DNA of 24,555 nt from CAUYUA01 sp963575675 (GTDB taxonomy: Bacteria; Pseudomonadota; Alphaproteobacteria; Azospirillales; Azospirillaceae), in contig CAUYUA010000237.1 in NCBI GenBank assembly GCA_963575675.1, forward strand, positions 1-24,555, in the 5' to 3' direction. Both the position numbers and the translations under genes were made by a program. Shown piece by piece: positions 16,406 through 24,190 of this stretch (positions within the stretch are counted from its first letter, which is position 1; the number at the start of each line of letters is the position of its first letter). The notes beneath the pieces were generated by a model, which saw only the letters and a list, made by a program, of their open reading frames with translations, was not told the origin of the DNA and made no database searches.

Positions 16406-18988
16406 ATGGCGACTCTTCAAGAGGCGTTGACTCTGGCCTTTGATTACTATGAAACGCGCCATTGGATCGAAGCCGAGACGCTTTGTCGTCGAATCGTAGA
16501 AGCTGCGCCAGATCATCCAACAGCGCATCACCTGCTGGGACTCATCGCCGCTCAAGACAAGCGTTGGATAGAAGCAGAACGCGCACTAAGAGAATCTGCA
16601 CGCCTTCAACCAAATCTTTTCGATGTCCACGCACATCTCGGGCATGTTCTAAAGAATATTGGTTCTATATCAGAAGCCATAGTTTGTTGGAAACACGCCA
16701 TCCAACTCCGTCCAAACCACGCAGAGTCCTGGTTTCGTCTGGCGGAAAACCTTCTTGCGCAAGATGATGTCCCCGCCGCGATTGACGCCTACCAAAACGC
16801 CCTTAACCTTCATCCTGACCATGGTCCGATCCTAAATGATTTGGCGCTGGCTCTGATGAAGCAGAAGCGTTATGAGATCGCCGTCATTTATTTGGAGCGC
16901 GCCGCCGATGTTTTTGCATCGATGGCCGCATCGGAAAAAGCTTCGGCCCGAGCCCTGTACAATGCAGCGTTGTGTCACGACGCCTTGGGTGAACGCATTT
17001 CCGCAATCCATTGTTTGGAGCGCGCTGTTGCGCATCAACCATGTTTTGTTGAAGCTTGGGCCAATCTCGGAGCATTTCGGTTGGCGGGAAAAGATGAAGA
17101 AGGAGCGATTATTGCATTTCAACAAGCTCTTTATCTAAACCCGGACCACATTATCTCTCTTCTGAACTTAGGGCGCCTACAAAAGAAGCGCGGGGCCTTA
17201 ATTGAGGCAGAAATCTGTTTCCGACGCGTGTTGGCTTGTCAACCAAGCGCAATAGACGTCCATATACACTTGGCGACGATTCTAGAAGACCTAAAGCAGT
17301 TCGCGGAATCCGCGATTCATTATCGCGTCGTGTTGCAGACAGAGAGTGACGACGAATGTCGGACAGAAAAAAAACGTGCGGCGACCGCCGGATTAGGGCG
17401 CGTTTTGGCGCTCTTGAATCAACCCGAAGAGGCATGGCGTGTGTGGTCTCTCTTAATGGAGCCGCCTTTTATGGGAACTACGGCGTTCGATGCGGCGGAG
17501 CGAACGGAACACCACAATTTCGCGATTCGCCTGCGTGATATGGGACGACCGGATTTGGCGATTGCGTGTTTGGAGCGACTAACCACGTTTCCGCCGGAGA
17601 TAGGATTGTTTTTGTTCACGCTCGGAGATGTTTACGCCACGACCAATCAACCTCAAAAGGCGCGCAAGGCTTGGGAGCGCGCCGTTCAAATTGATCCTCA
17701 ATTGGCTGCGGCGCATTATAACTTAGGCAATTTGCATATGGCCGAAGGGCGTTGGGATAAGGCCGACGTTTGTTATCGTCGTGCGGCGGACGCAAACCCT
17801 GATCTGGCGGACGCTTGGTTCAATTTGGGAGTAACGCTGGATTATCGCGTTCAAGACACGGCGGCGATTGAAGCTTATCGCCAAGCAATCGCCATTCAAC
17901 CCGATCATGCGTCTGCGCACTACAACCTTGGATTGGCGCTCTTGCGTCTTGGCGCATTCGTTGAAGGATGGCGGGAACATGAATGGCGATGGAGAACGAT
18001 GGACAAAGTGCCGTCTATAGTAGGATGGCCGCAATGGCGCGGCGAGTTTCAACCAAAGGCGACATTGCTGGTCTATGCGGAGCAAGGCCATGGCGATGGA
18101 ATTCAATTTATTCGTTATATTCCCTTGGCTGCCGCGCGCGTGGGGCGAGTCATTGTCGAGTGCCCTCGCTCGTTAATGAGTTTATTTTTAACGGTTGAGG
18201 GAGTTTCTGCCGTACAAAGCATCGGAACGACACGTCCTCCGCCACTTGTCGCCTCAGACAGCGAAACAGCGCCTCCAGAATTCGACGTTCAATGCACGTT
18301 AATGAGTCTCCCTGCAATTTTTGGAACTACTCTGGAGACAATTCCGGCAGGAATTCCCTATTTACGGGGAGATCAGACAGTATCAGAGCGTTGGCGCCAA
18401 AATCTTGAGAGAGATTCATTCGGAAAGATGCGTATCGGATTAGTCTGGGCAGGAAACTCTCAACTTAAAATTGATTATATGAGGTCTCTATCTTTAAAAT
18501 TTTTATTTCCATTATTTGATGTTCCTAATATTCATGTTTTTTGCCTGCAAGTTGGAGATGGAAGACGCGATTTGATGGGCGTCACCATGCCGTATAATTT
18601 TACAGATATCGGAAAAGAATTGGAAGTTGTAAATGATTTTTTTGAAACTGCGTCTGTGATCTCGGAGTTGGATTTGGTAATCAGCTCATGTACTGCGCCG
18701 GCGCATCTGGCGGGAGCGCTTGGCGTTCCAACTTGGGTGATGTTGGCTCATAATGCTGATTGGCGATGGTTAACGGATCGAGACGATTCTCCATGGTATC
18801 CGACGATGCGACTCTTCCGCCAATCCGTTTCTGGAGATTGGGACGGCGTGGTTCGCGCTATGATTGCAGTCCTTTCAACCTCCGGACAGGCTCTAAGAAA
18901 AAATAAACGCAACAACCCGACCTCCGAGGCGCTTGATTTTGCAATAGACTCCCAACAGAACTCAAAAAAAAATCGTATGAAAAAATAA
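16406..18988 (+). CDS. TPR-repeat protein with C-terminal GT9/GT41-like glycosyltransferase domain
   Basis: This 860-residue protein has an N-terminal array of about 12-13 tetratricopeptide repeats (residues 3-520; for example WIEAETLCRRIVEAAPDHPTA, AHYNLGNLHMAEGRWDKADVCYRRA, AHYNLGLALLRLGAF), which form a protein-binding superhelix. From about 548 a glycosyltransferase-like domain follows: LLVYAEQGHGDGIQFIRYIPL (554-574), MRIGLVWAGN (675-684), FTDIGKEL (732-739), DLVISSCTAPAHLAGALGVPTWVML (756-780) and DSPWYPTMRLFRQ (794-806). Such proteins are common in Rhodospirillales and may glycosylate proteins or glycans; the target is unknown. The C-terminus (about 829-860) is Lys/Asn-rich and poorly structured. 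The stretch coding for residues about 690-750 (18470-18660) is visibly AT-richer than the rest of the gene. The ATG at 16406 has GAAG upstream. Confidence 0.88.
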   Translation: MATLQEALTLAFDYYETRHWIEAETLCRRIVEAAPDHPTAHHLLGLIAAQDKRWIEAERALRESARLQPNLFDVHAHLGHVLKNIGSISEAIVCWKHAIQLRPNHAESWFRLAENLLAQDDVPAAIDAYQNALNLHPDHGPILNDLALALMKQKRYEIAVIYLERAADVFASMAASEKASARALYNAALCHDALGERISAIHCLERAVAHQPCFVEAWANLGAFRLAGKDEEGAIIAFQQALYLNPDHIISLLNLGRLQKKRGALIEAEICFRRVLACQPSAIDVHIHLATILEDLKQFAESAIHYRVVLQTESDDECRTEKKRAATAGLGRVLALLNQPEEAWRVWSLLMEPPFMGTTAFDAAERTEHHNFAIRLRDMGRPDLAIACLERLTTFPPEIGLFLFTLGDVYATTNQPQKARKAWERAVQIDPQLAAAHYNLGNLHMAEGRWDKADVCYRRAADANPDLADAWFNLGVTLDYRVQDTAAIEAYRQAIAIQPDHASAHYNLGLALLRLGAFVEGWREHEWRWRTMDKVPSIVGWPQWRGEFQPKATLLVYAEQGHGDGIQFIRYIPLAAARVGRVIVECPRSLMSLFLTVEGVSAVQSIGTTRPPPLVASDSETAPPEFDVQCTLMSLPAIFGTTLETIPAGIPYLRGDQTVSERWRQNLERDSFGKMRIGLVWAGNSQLKIDYMRSLSLKFLFPLFDVPNIHVFCLQVGDGRRDLMGVTMPYNFTDIGKELEVVNDFFETASVISELDLVISSCTAPAHLAGALGVPTWVMLAHNADWRWLTDRDDSPWYPTMRLFRQSVSGDWDGVVRAMIAVLSTSGQALRKNKRNNPTSEALDFAIDSQQNSKKNRMKK

Positions 18989-19107
18989 GAAAACCTTAGG
19001 TTCAGACTAGCGCTTGAACGCCGTGACGAGCATGATAAAGGCTGGCTTTGTCCACGTCATTCCACGCCTCAGCCAAAGCGACGACATCTTAAACCAACGG
19101 CATTCTT

Positions 19108-19755
19108 ATGATTCCAGAAACATTCGATTCCCTAACGCCGGAGACTCTTCGCAGTTACTTTCAAAATGCGGACATCGCCCCGGAGTGTTCCACAAACTTC
19201 TCCATACGCGGAGATCATGACTTAAACCCGGACCCGGAATTTGCTCCCACGCCGCCGCTGCGCCCGGCTGCGGTGTTGGTTCCGTTGGTGGATCGCCGCC
19301 CGAACGGCGTTACAATTATCTTTACGAAACGCACGGCTCATTTGGCGGCTCACGCAGGCCAAATCAGCTTCCCCGGCGGACACATCGAGCCTGAAGACGT
19401 CGATCCCGCCGCCGCCGCACTACGAGAAACCGAAGAAGAAATCGGTCTGGCCAGAAGGCATGTGGAACTCATTGGCCGCCTTGACACCTACATCACACGC
19501 ACCGGATTTTTGGTGACGCCTATCGTGGGACTGATCACGCCGCCGTTCACGCTGCATCCCGATCCAGAAGAAGTCGCCGAAGTTTTCGAAGCGCCATTAT
19601 CGTTGTTTCTAACGCCCGACATGCCTCACCGCATGAGTCGCGACATCATGGGCGTCGAACGGTCTTTCTATGCTTTTCCATGGAAACAATATTTTATTTG
19701 GGGCGCCACAGCCGGAATGCTGGTCAATTTACGCGACGTCCTTCTAACGCGATAA
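19108..19755 (+). CDS. CoA pyrophosphatase, Nudix family (NudL/YeaB type)
   Basis: Nudix hydrolase of the NudL/UPF0035 group, which cleaves CoA and its derivatives to 4'-phosphopantetheine and 3',5'-ADP. The protein is 215 residues. The family signature is visible: TKRTAHLAAHAGQISFPGGHIEPED (73-97), continued by AAALRETEEEIGL (102-114), where the Nudix box carries the extra residues typical of this group. The ATG at 19108 lacks a clear Shine-Dalgarno sequence. It follows the TPR gene by 119 bp and may be independently transcribed; no partner gene is apparent. Confidence 0.9.
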   Translation: MIPETFDSLTPETLRSYFQNADIAPECSTNFSIRGDHDLNPDPEFAPTPPLRPAAVLVPLVDRRPNGVTIIFTKRTAHLAAHAGQISFPGGHIEPEDVDPAAAALRETEEEIGLARRHVELIGRLDTYITRTGFLVTPIVGLITPPFTLHPDPEEVAEVFEAPLSLFLTPDMPHRMSRDIMGVERSFYAFPWKQYFIWGATAGMLVNLRDVLLTR

Positions 19756-19975
19756 TGCAATACAGAATTTATTGCCCGGAGAACGCGGCTTTTACATGAC
19801 GGCGAGACCGAACAGCAAAATGACGAACACTCCTGTTATATTGCCCAACGCTTAATGCATCGCTCATTTTATCATATCCATTATTCAATCCATACTCCAT
19901 CCGATCAAGAATTCGAAAACTGAGCCCCTCCCAAAAAAAAACTTCCAAAGGAATCGGGGCTCCGCCCTCGACCCG

Positions 19976-19997
19976 CCAAAGGCCGGGAGGCCTTTGG
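19976..19997. repeat. 9-bp hairpin attached to repeat copy B
   Basis: CCAAAGGCC (19976-19984) and GGCCTTTGG (19989-19997) are perfect inverted arms around a GGGA loop. The hairpin abuts, and shares two bases with, the dispersed repeat at 19996-20045, and probably belongs to the same element. There is no T-tract on the plus strand. Confidence 0.75.
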
Positions 19998-20045
19998 AAA
20001 CCATGACTTGGAGTTTGCAACAACCGAATGAGAGTGGGCCGTTTT
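19996..20045 (-). repeat. Dispersed repeat, copy B
   Basis: Reverse-complement copy of the element at 11790-11837, with a 22-base identical core and about 90% identity over the rest, allowing a 2-nt gap. Both copies are intergenic and both continue into GC-rich hairpin-forming sequence containing an AGCCCCG motif. Confidence 0.8.
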
Positions 20046-20312
20046 AATTCGGAAAAGCCGCATGATTTTCTGATTCTCAATCAAACGGAGTGTATCTTAA
20101 ATCACCACTCCCGAATTTTCGACCAAATCCTTCAACAACGTCGATCACGTCAGATCACGAGGTGCGGCGTAGACGCACAGTGACAGCTTGCCACGCTCCA
20201 TGAAAGACGCCGCTGTGACACTGTAACAGCAGCAAGACTGCGCCGCCGCTCACCGTGACGAGCCGCGAAGTGTGCGAAATGCGTGAAGACGTAAAGGGAT
20301 TTTAGAACAACA

Positions 20313-20396
20313 ATGTCTGTGCGCGCCATAGTGGCTCTGGGAATCGCTCTCTTGAGTCTGGTTCTCCTGGGATCGTTGATTCTCGGCGCCGCATGA
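20313..20396 (+). CDS. Candidate 27-residue membrane microprotein
   Basis: The frame reads MSVRAIVALGIALLSLVLL and ends GSLILGAA before TGA at 20394-20396. It is a single hydrophobic helix of about 22 residues after one Arg, which fits an inner-membrane small protein. A purine-rich AAAGGGA lies about 13 nt upstream of the ATG, longer than ideal. No family is recognised. Composition is consistent with coding but a chance frame of this length cannot be excluded. Confidence 0.4.
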   Translation: MSVRAIVALGIALLSLVLLGSLILGAA

Positions 20397-20417
20397 GGAT
20401 TCAGCGTCGCGTCAAAA

Positions 20418-20714
20418 CTACGACAACCAGCGACTTAAATTGGGACGAATTTCTCGCAATAAGGCGTCTGCCGTCGCCAATTCCGAAGTCACGCGAGCAT
20501 AATCTTCCTGCTGCGCGGCCCGCTCCATAGTCTCGGCGCACTGTTCGATTCGACAGGCCATGGAAGTCCAGCGCCCCTCAAGCCGCGATAACATACCCGC
20601 AATAGCGCGCAAATTTTTGATGACCACAGGATGAACGTCATGAGACGCAGGCGCAGGCGCGAACCCAATAGCCTGTTCTCTATTCTCAAATTTTCTGTTC
20701 GCCTCGGTGAACAT
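20418..20714 (-). CDS. Hypothetical 98-residue helical protein
   Basis: Cytoplasmic protein of unknown function with no signal peptide or membrane segment. The C-terminal two thirds (about 32-98) look helical and possibly coiled-coil: NLRAIAGMLSRLEGRW, then CRIEQCAETMERAAQQ, then ARVTSELATADALLREIRPNLSRWL. The ATG at 20714 has an excellent Shine-Dalgarno sequence (AGGAG, 9 nt away), which supports a real gene. A CRP-like site lies about 125 bp upstream. It is convergent with the 27-residue frame. I do not recognise a family. Confidence 0.65.
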   Translation of the reverse strand: MFTEANRKFENREQAIGFAPAPASHDVHPVVIKNLRAIAGMLSRLEGRWTSMACRIEQCAETMERAAQQEDYARVTSELATADALLREIRPNLSRWLS

Positions 20715-21023
20715 GGGAGATCACTCCTGTTTTTCTGCTCGCCGCCGTCTGCTGTGAGGCAGAAGAAAAATAATAACATAGCCGCGCAACATTTTTGCAT
20801 TGCAAAGACGAATACCATGAAGTCAATGGCCAGAGTGTGACCTCGATCACTCAAGAGCGACAAAAAGCGTTGCATAGTGCTGAAATTGACGTGTTGTTTC
20901 GGCAACAGAATAATTCCTGACCAAAAGAGCGGAAAATAGAGCGCCTAAAACCTGATTCCTTCACTCAATTGGTCATAAGAAACCGGCAACATCCCGCAAT
21001 TCCGCGCCTCTTAGGGCAAATGA
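20715..21023. other. 309-bp gap holding the promoter region of the 98-residue gene
   Basis: Lies between the end of the Nudix gene and the start of the 98-residue gene, both on the minus strand. It contains the CRP-like palindrome at 20836-20851 and a possible minus-strand -10 element TATGTT (complement of 20775-20780). Frames in it overlap the 98-residue gene in another phase and are rejected. Confidence 0.5.
20836..20851. promoter_or_regulatory. CRP/FNR-family-like binding site
   Basis: TGTGA-CCTCGA-TCACT matches the TGTGA-N6-TCACA consensus of CRP-type regulators with one mismatch. It is centred about 130 bp upstream of the start codon of the 98-residue gene, and about 75 bp upstream of a possible start site if the TATGTT at 20780-20775 is the -10 box. 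The assignment is inference from pattern only. Confidence 0.4.
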
Positions 21024-21539
21024 TCACCATTTGTCACAAAGAGGAGCATGGCCGAGAAACTCCGCGATTCTACGTCGCGCACCGGGGTTTATGTCTGAAG
21101 GAAGACGATCCAGTGGAAAAAATCGGGCCTCAACAACTTCAAATTGATCGATGACAATATCTCCAGACAGCGACTCGGCATTAAAAACATAGACCACCAC
21201 ATGATCTCGGGCGCCCTGATAAAATCTTGCATAAAAACCAAACAAACGGCCAAAATGCGCGGAGCTTAGGCCGGTTTCTTCCTGCAACTCGCGTTTTGCA
21301 GCTTCGGCGGCGGATTCACGCCGCCCAACGCCGCCTCCGGGCAAATGCCATCCGGGATAATAACTTTGACGCACCAAAAGAACTTGCCCCTGCGCATCGA
21401 TCACCAAAGCCCGAACGCCAAGAGTCAAAGGAGATGCAAAACGTCGCCAAAAAAGCCAAATCCTCCAGAACGCTTTGGCCAATCCGGAAACGCAGAGCAA
21501 TAAGACAGAGGTAAGAAAATTCACAACGCTAAATCTCAC
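21024..21539 (-). CDS. Nudix hydrolase with N-terminal membrane segment
   Basis: The 171-residue protein has a perfect Nudix box, G-x5-E-x7-REUxEExGU, at residues 69-91 (GGVGRRE...RELQEETGL), preceded by YYPGWHLPGG. The substrate is not predictable from the box. The first 35 residues are hydrophobic with aromatic and basic residues (VVNFLTSVLLLCVSGLAKAFWRIWLFWRR) and probably anchor the enzyme in the membrane with the catalytic domain cytoplasmic. The frame opens with GTG at 21539; a second GTG at 21524 would remove five residues. Neither has a clear Shine-Dalgarno sequence. It lies 179 bp downstream of the permease gene on the same strand. Confidence 0.85.
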   Translation of the reverse strand: MRFSVVNFLTSVLLLCVSGLAKAFWRIWLFWRRFASPLTLGVRALVIDAQGQVLLVRQSYYPGWHLPGGGVGRRESAAEAAKRELQEETGLSSAHFGRLFGFYARFYQGARDHVVVYVFNAESLSGDIVIDQFEVVEARFFPLDRLPSDINPGARRRIAEFLGHAPLCDKW

Positions 21540-21578
21540 CGGCTAATTTATTGTCGAAAGGGGCTCGATTTTGATTCC

Positions 21579-21682
21579 GTTCGCGTTAGGTCGGGGTGCG
21601 ATATTCAAAGGCTCGAAAATTTCGCGCCCATTTACTGACGCAACCATACGAAAGAATTTGGTGGCGTGCGCCTAACGCGAAC
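21579..21682. repeat. 12-bp inverted repeat bounding a 104-bp intergenic segment
   Basis: GTTCGCGTTAGG (21579-21590) and CCTAACGCGAAC (21671-21682) are perfect inverted arms separated by 80 nt. The segment fills most of the gap between the permease and Nudix genes. A TTTTGATT direct repeat occurs on each side (21569-21576 and 21694-21701) but not at equal distance. It may be a second MITE-like element or a structured transcript region. Confidence 0.6.
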
Positions 21683-21718
21683 CGTGTCGGTTGTTTTGAT
21701 TGTTCTCTGGAGACGCTC

Positions 21719-23437
21719 TCAATGGTCGAAATGCAGAGTAACAACCTGTCTATCATCGTCGGAGCGCACAGTGATTTTGTCCACCACGCGCGTGATCAAA
21801 AGATGAGAAAGCCGCGCCAAAGCGTCAATATTCTCCAATAAATCTTCTTCCGTCGGCGGAGTGTAACACGGCTCGAACACTCCTCCGCGATACGAGATCA
21901 CAAAATCCAAATTGAATTCATCGAAACTCGCCTCGACCGTCATCGCCTCGCCGTCCATCACCAAGTGGTCGGCGCTTTCCGCCCACTCGATCATCGCCTG
22001 CTCCGCGCGGGACACAACATCTTGCCGAGCGCCCCAAACGCCTCCTTGACGATGCACAAACTCATAAACCATCTGAGCGCCCTCCGGCGATGGCCGAAGC
22101 AGAAGCGTCACAGACCGCTTCATCCCAATCCGAAACAGCGAGTTCAACAATAAAGCACTGAGGATGGAAAGAACAACCGATGAACCGACGAATGGCTGCA
22201 ACCATGTCGGCGCAGCAATAAACAGATTAGGATAGATGTTCTGAGATATTCCCAAAACCAAAGAAACGCCGATCACAATAGTCTTACGATTATCGATGAC
22301 GCGCGACTGCATCATCTGGAGCCCGTTCATGATCACCATACATCCGGTAAACATCATGACCGCTCCCAAGACCGGACGCGGCATCATCACCAAAACCGTC
22401 GCAAGAATCGGCATAAAAGACAGAATCGCAAACAACCCGGCGATTCCATAACCGACCATCCGCGAGGTGACCCCCGACGCCCCGGACAATCCCACGCCCG
22501 ACGAGGCCGTGTTGCAAGGAATCGAACCGATCAACCCGACAATAATGTTGCCTATGCCTCCGGCCAAAATTCCGCCTTCGATTGTTTGCAAATCAGGACG
22601 GCGCCACTGCGTGTCGTTAATCTTTTGCGCGGTGGTGACGTCGCCAATAGCGCGCAGGCTGCATGCAAGAGCCCCGACCATAAACGGAAGAGCAAGGCTC
22701 CACGAAAAGCTGAGAGGCTGAGACATCAAGCGAGGCGGCTGAAAAAGATGCAAGTCGCTCCAAACGGCGGTCAAGGCGTCGAGGTTGAAAAAACCCAAAG
22801 GGATTGAAACCACATATCCAACAACCACGCCAATCAACACGCCGAAAGTCCGAATCGTTCCCCGCAGCCATACCGAACAAACCGTCATCGACAACAAAGC
22901 GACGCTCGCCAAAAAGATTTCATCGCCATGCGCCACGACGGTCTCATTTCCTCCCAAACCTCGACCGGCGACGTAAACCATGCCGATCACTCCCATCCCC
23001 AACCCAATGGTAAACACCACAAAACCCGTGATTTCCGTGGGAAAGAACGGTCGCAGACGCGGAATGATTCGCGAAACCAAAGTCTGGAAAACGCCCGCGA
23101 AGATCGTCATGCCAAACACCAACCCCATGCCGCCGGTTTTCGCAGCCACCAGCATTCCGGGAAGATAAGACGTGGCGAACACCGCCGGAACCAAGTATCC
23201 ACACCCAATCGGACCCAAACGAATGCAGTGTAGAATCGTTGCAAGCCCTAAGGCCAACATCGCGACGCTCAAAGAATTGCGGCTGGTTTCAAGATCAACT
23301 CCCGCCGCATCCAGAACCGAAAGCAATGTCGCAAAGCTAATCGCCGCCGCCGCCGCCGTCTGCTGCGCCGTGCTGAGCAGAAAAATCGGAAAAGGTGGGC
23401 GATCGGTCAACCCATAAATAATATTGGCTGGACGCAT
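21719..23437 (-). CDS. NCS2 xanthine/uracil permease family protein with C-terminal extension
   Basis: The first about 440 residues form a nucleobase transporter of the NCS2/NAT fold with roughly 12-14 hydrophobic segments. Visible family landmarks are the N-terminal TDRPPFPIFLLSTAQQT (11-27), GPIGCGYLVPAVFATSY (75-91), the FFPTEITGFVVF strand (131-142), RAIGDVTTAQ (262-271), GGILAGGIGN (288-297) and NTASSGVGLSGASGVTSR (309-326). Where XanQ and UraA have the substrate-binding Glu before the GD pair, this protein has Arg262, and the second Glu/Asn region reads SSGVGLSG, so its substrate may differ. Residues about 441-572 form a soluble extension (EASFDEFNLDFVISYRGG, TEEDLLENIDALARLSHLL, VVTLHFDH at the end). 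The start MRPANIIYGL is at 23437. It is divergent from the isomerase gene. Confidence 0.88.
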   Translation of the reverse strand: MRPANIIYGLTDRPPFPIFLLSTAQQTAAAAAISFATLLSVLDAAGVDLETSRNSLSVAMLALGLATILHCIRLGPIGCGYLVPAVFATSYLPGMLVAAKTGGMGLVFGMTIFAGVFQTLVSRIIPRLRPFFPTEITGFVVFTIGLGMGVIGMVYVAGRGLGGNETVVAHGDEIFLASVALLSMTVCSVWLRGTIRTFGVLIGVVVGYVVSIPLGFFNLDALTAVWSDLHLFQPPRLMSQPLSFSWSLALPFMVGALACSLRAIGDVTTAQKINDTQWRRPDLQTIEGGILAGGIGNIIVGLIGSIPCNTASSGVGLSGASGVTSRMVGYGIAGLFAILSFMPILATVLVMMPRPVLGAVMMFTGCMVIMNGLQMMQSRVIDNRKTIVIGVSLVLGISQNIYPNLFIAAPTWLQPFVGSSVVLSILSALLLNSLFRIGMKRSVTLLLRPSPEGAQMVYEFVHRQGGVWGARQDVVSRAEQAMIEWAESADHLVMDGEAMTVEASFDEFNLDFVISYRGGVFEPCYTPPTEEDLLENIDALARLSHLLITRVVDKITVRSDDDRQVVTLHFDH

Positions 23438-23529
23438 TGTCTTTTCTCTTCAATCAATTCATGGTAGAGACGCAGAAACTTCAGATACACCGAAGCTCCC
23501 GAAACTGTTAGCATTTTTACTGTCCAAGG

Positions 23530-23548
23530 CAACGCTCGCGATGCGTTG
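23530..23548. promoter_or_regulatory. Small hairpin in the divergent permease/isomerase promoter region
   Basis: CAACGC (23530-23535) and GCGTTG (23543-23548) enclose TCGCGAT. It lies between the divergent permease and isomerase starts and about 93 bp upstream of the permease. It could be an operator or a leader structure; there is no further support. Confidence 0.25.
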
Positions 23549-23584
23549 GCGGCTTAGAACCCCGGCTTAACTCAAGGAGCCCTC

Positions 23585-24190
23585 ATGACCGCAGCCCCGC
23601 TCGACTTTTATTTCGATTTCGGCTCTCCCTACGCCTACTTGGCAAGCACGCAGATCGATGACCTGGCGACGCGATGTGGACGAACCGTCGCTTGGCGCCC
23701 AATTTTGCTCGGCGCCGTGTTTAAAGTCACCGGCATGAAGCCGAATATGCATCAGCCTCTACGCGGAGAGTATCTTAAACACGATACGCATCGTTTCGCA
23801 CGACTGCTTGGAATACCCTACACCTTTCCGGCTGTCATGCCAATGAACAGCGTTATCGCTTCGCGTGCTTACTATTGGTTGACGATGTCGAATCCCGTTC
23901 AGGCTCATGCGTTCGCCAAGGCGATTTTCAGAGCGCATTGGGTAGAGGGAGAAGATCTCTCTCCGTTCGAAGCCGTCGCCAAAGTTGCCGCCGCGTTTGG
24001 AATTGACGCGCCCGCTTTGGAGACCGGCGTGCAAGCCTCCGCCGTTAAAGAGCGTTTGCGCAAAGAAACCGATGACGCGGTTACGCGCGGTGTTTTTGGC
24101 GCTCCCACTATTTTTGTTGATGGAGAACCCTTTTGGGGAGTCGATCGTCTGCCGCAGATCGAGTTGTGGATCAATAAAGGCGGTTGGTAA
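23585..24190 (+). CDS. 2-hydroxychromene-2-carboxylate isomerase (DsbA/kappa-GST family)
   Basis: Thioredoxin-fold protein of 201 residues in the family that uses glutathione to isomerise 2-hydroxychromene-2-carboxylate in naphthalene breakdown; many homologues act on other substrates. The start LDFYFDFGSPYAYLAS (residues 6-21) holds the family Ser14 in the position of the DsbA cysteine. GIPYTFP lies near 76-82 and the C-terminal GVFGAPTIFVDGEPFWGVDRL (about 169-189) is diagnostic. There is no CxxC motif, so it is not a disulfide oxidase. AGGAG lies about 7 nt before the ATG. It is divergent from the permease and has no catabolic neighbours, so a role in aromatic breakdown is not supported by context. 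The stop TAA lies in the first unit of a 10-bp tandem repeat. Confidence 0.88.
   Translation: MTAAPLDFYFDFGSPYAYLASTQIDDLATRCGRTVAWRPILLGAVFKVTGMKPNMHQPLRGEYLKHDTHRFARLLGIPYTFPAVMPMNSVIASRAYYWLTMSNPVQAHAFAKAIFRAHWVEGEDLSPFEAVAKVAAAFGIDAPALETGVQASAVKERLRKETDDAVTRGVFGAPTIFVDGEPFWGVDRLPQIELWINKGGW

Larger units (their letters stand above)
19756..20312. other. 557-bp gene-poor region with a repeat copy
   Basis: It contains dispersed repeat copy B (19996-20045), a 9-bp perfect hairpin beside it (CCAAAGGCC/GGCCTTTGG, 19976-19997), and a GGGGC/GCCCT inverted repeat near 19956-19968. The part from 20150 to 20290 is rich in short imperfect inverted repeats (for example CACAGTGACAGC near 20178 against GCTGTGACACTG near 20212) and could be a regulatory region or a small RNA; I cannot tell. 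The minus-strand frame 19769-20080 runs through the repeat and is not believable. Confidence 0.5.

Noticed and set aside
19769..20080. 103-codon minus-strand frame
   Set aside because: It is composed partly of the dispersed repeat and hairpin and has no family match.
20489..20905. 138-codon minus-strand frame overlapping the 98-residue gene
   Set aside because: Different phase from the frame with the strong AGGAG site; composition not protein-like in the overlap.
23438..23584. Purine or xanthine riboswitch upstream of the NCS2 permease
   Set aside because: The gap is only 147 bp and I could not find conserved purine or NMT1 riboswitch core elements by eye; only a small hairpin is visible.
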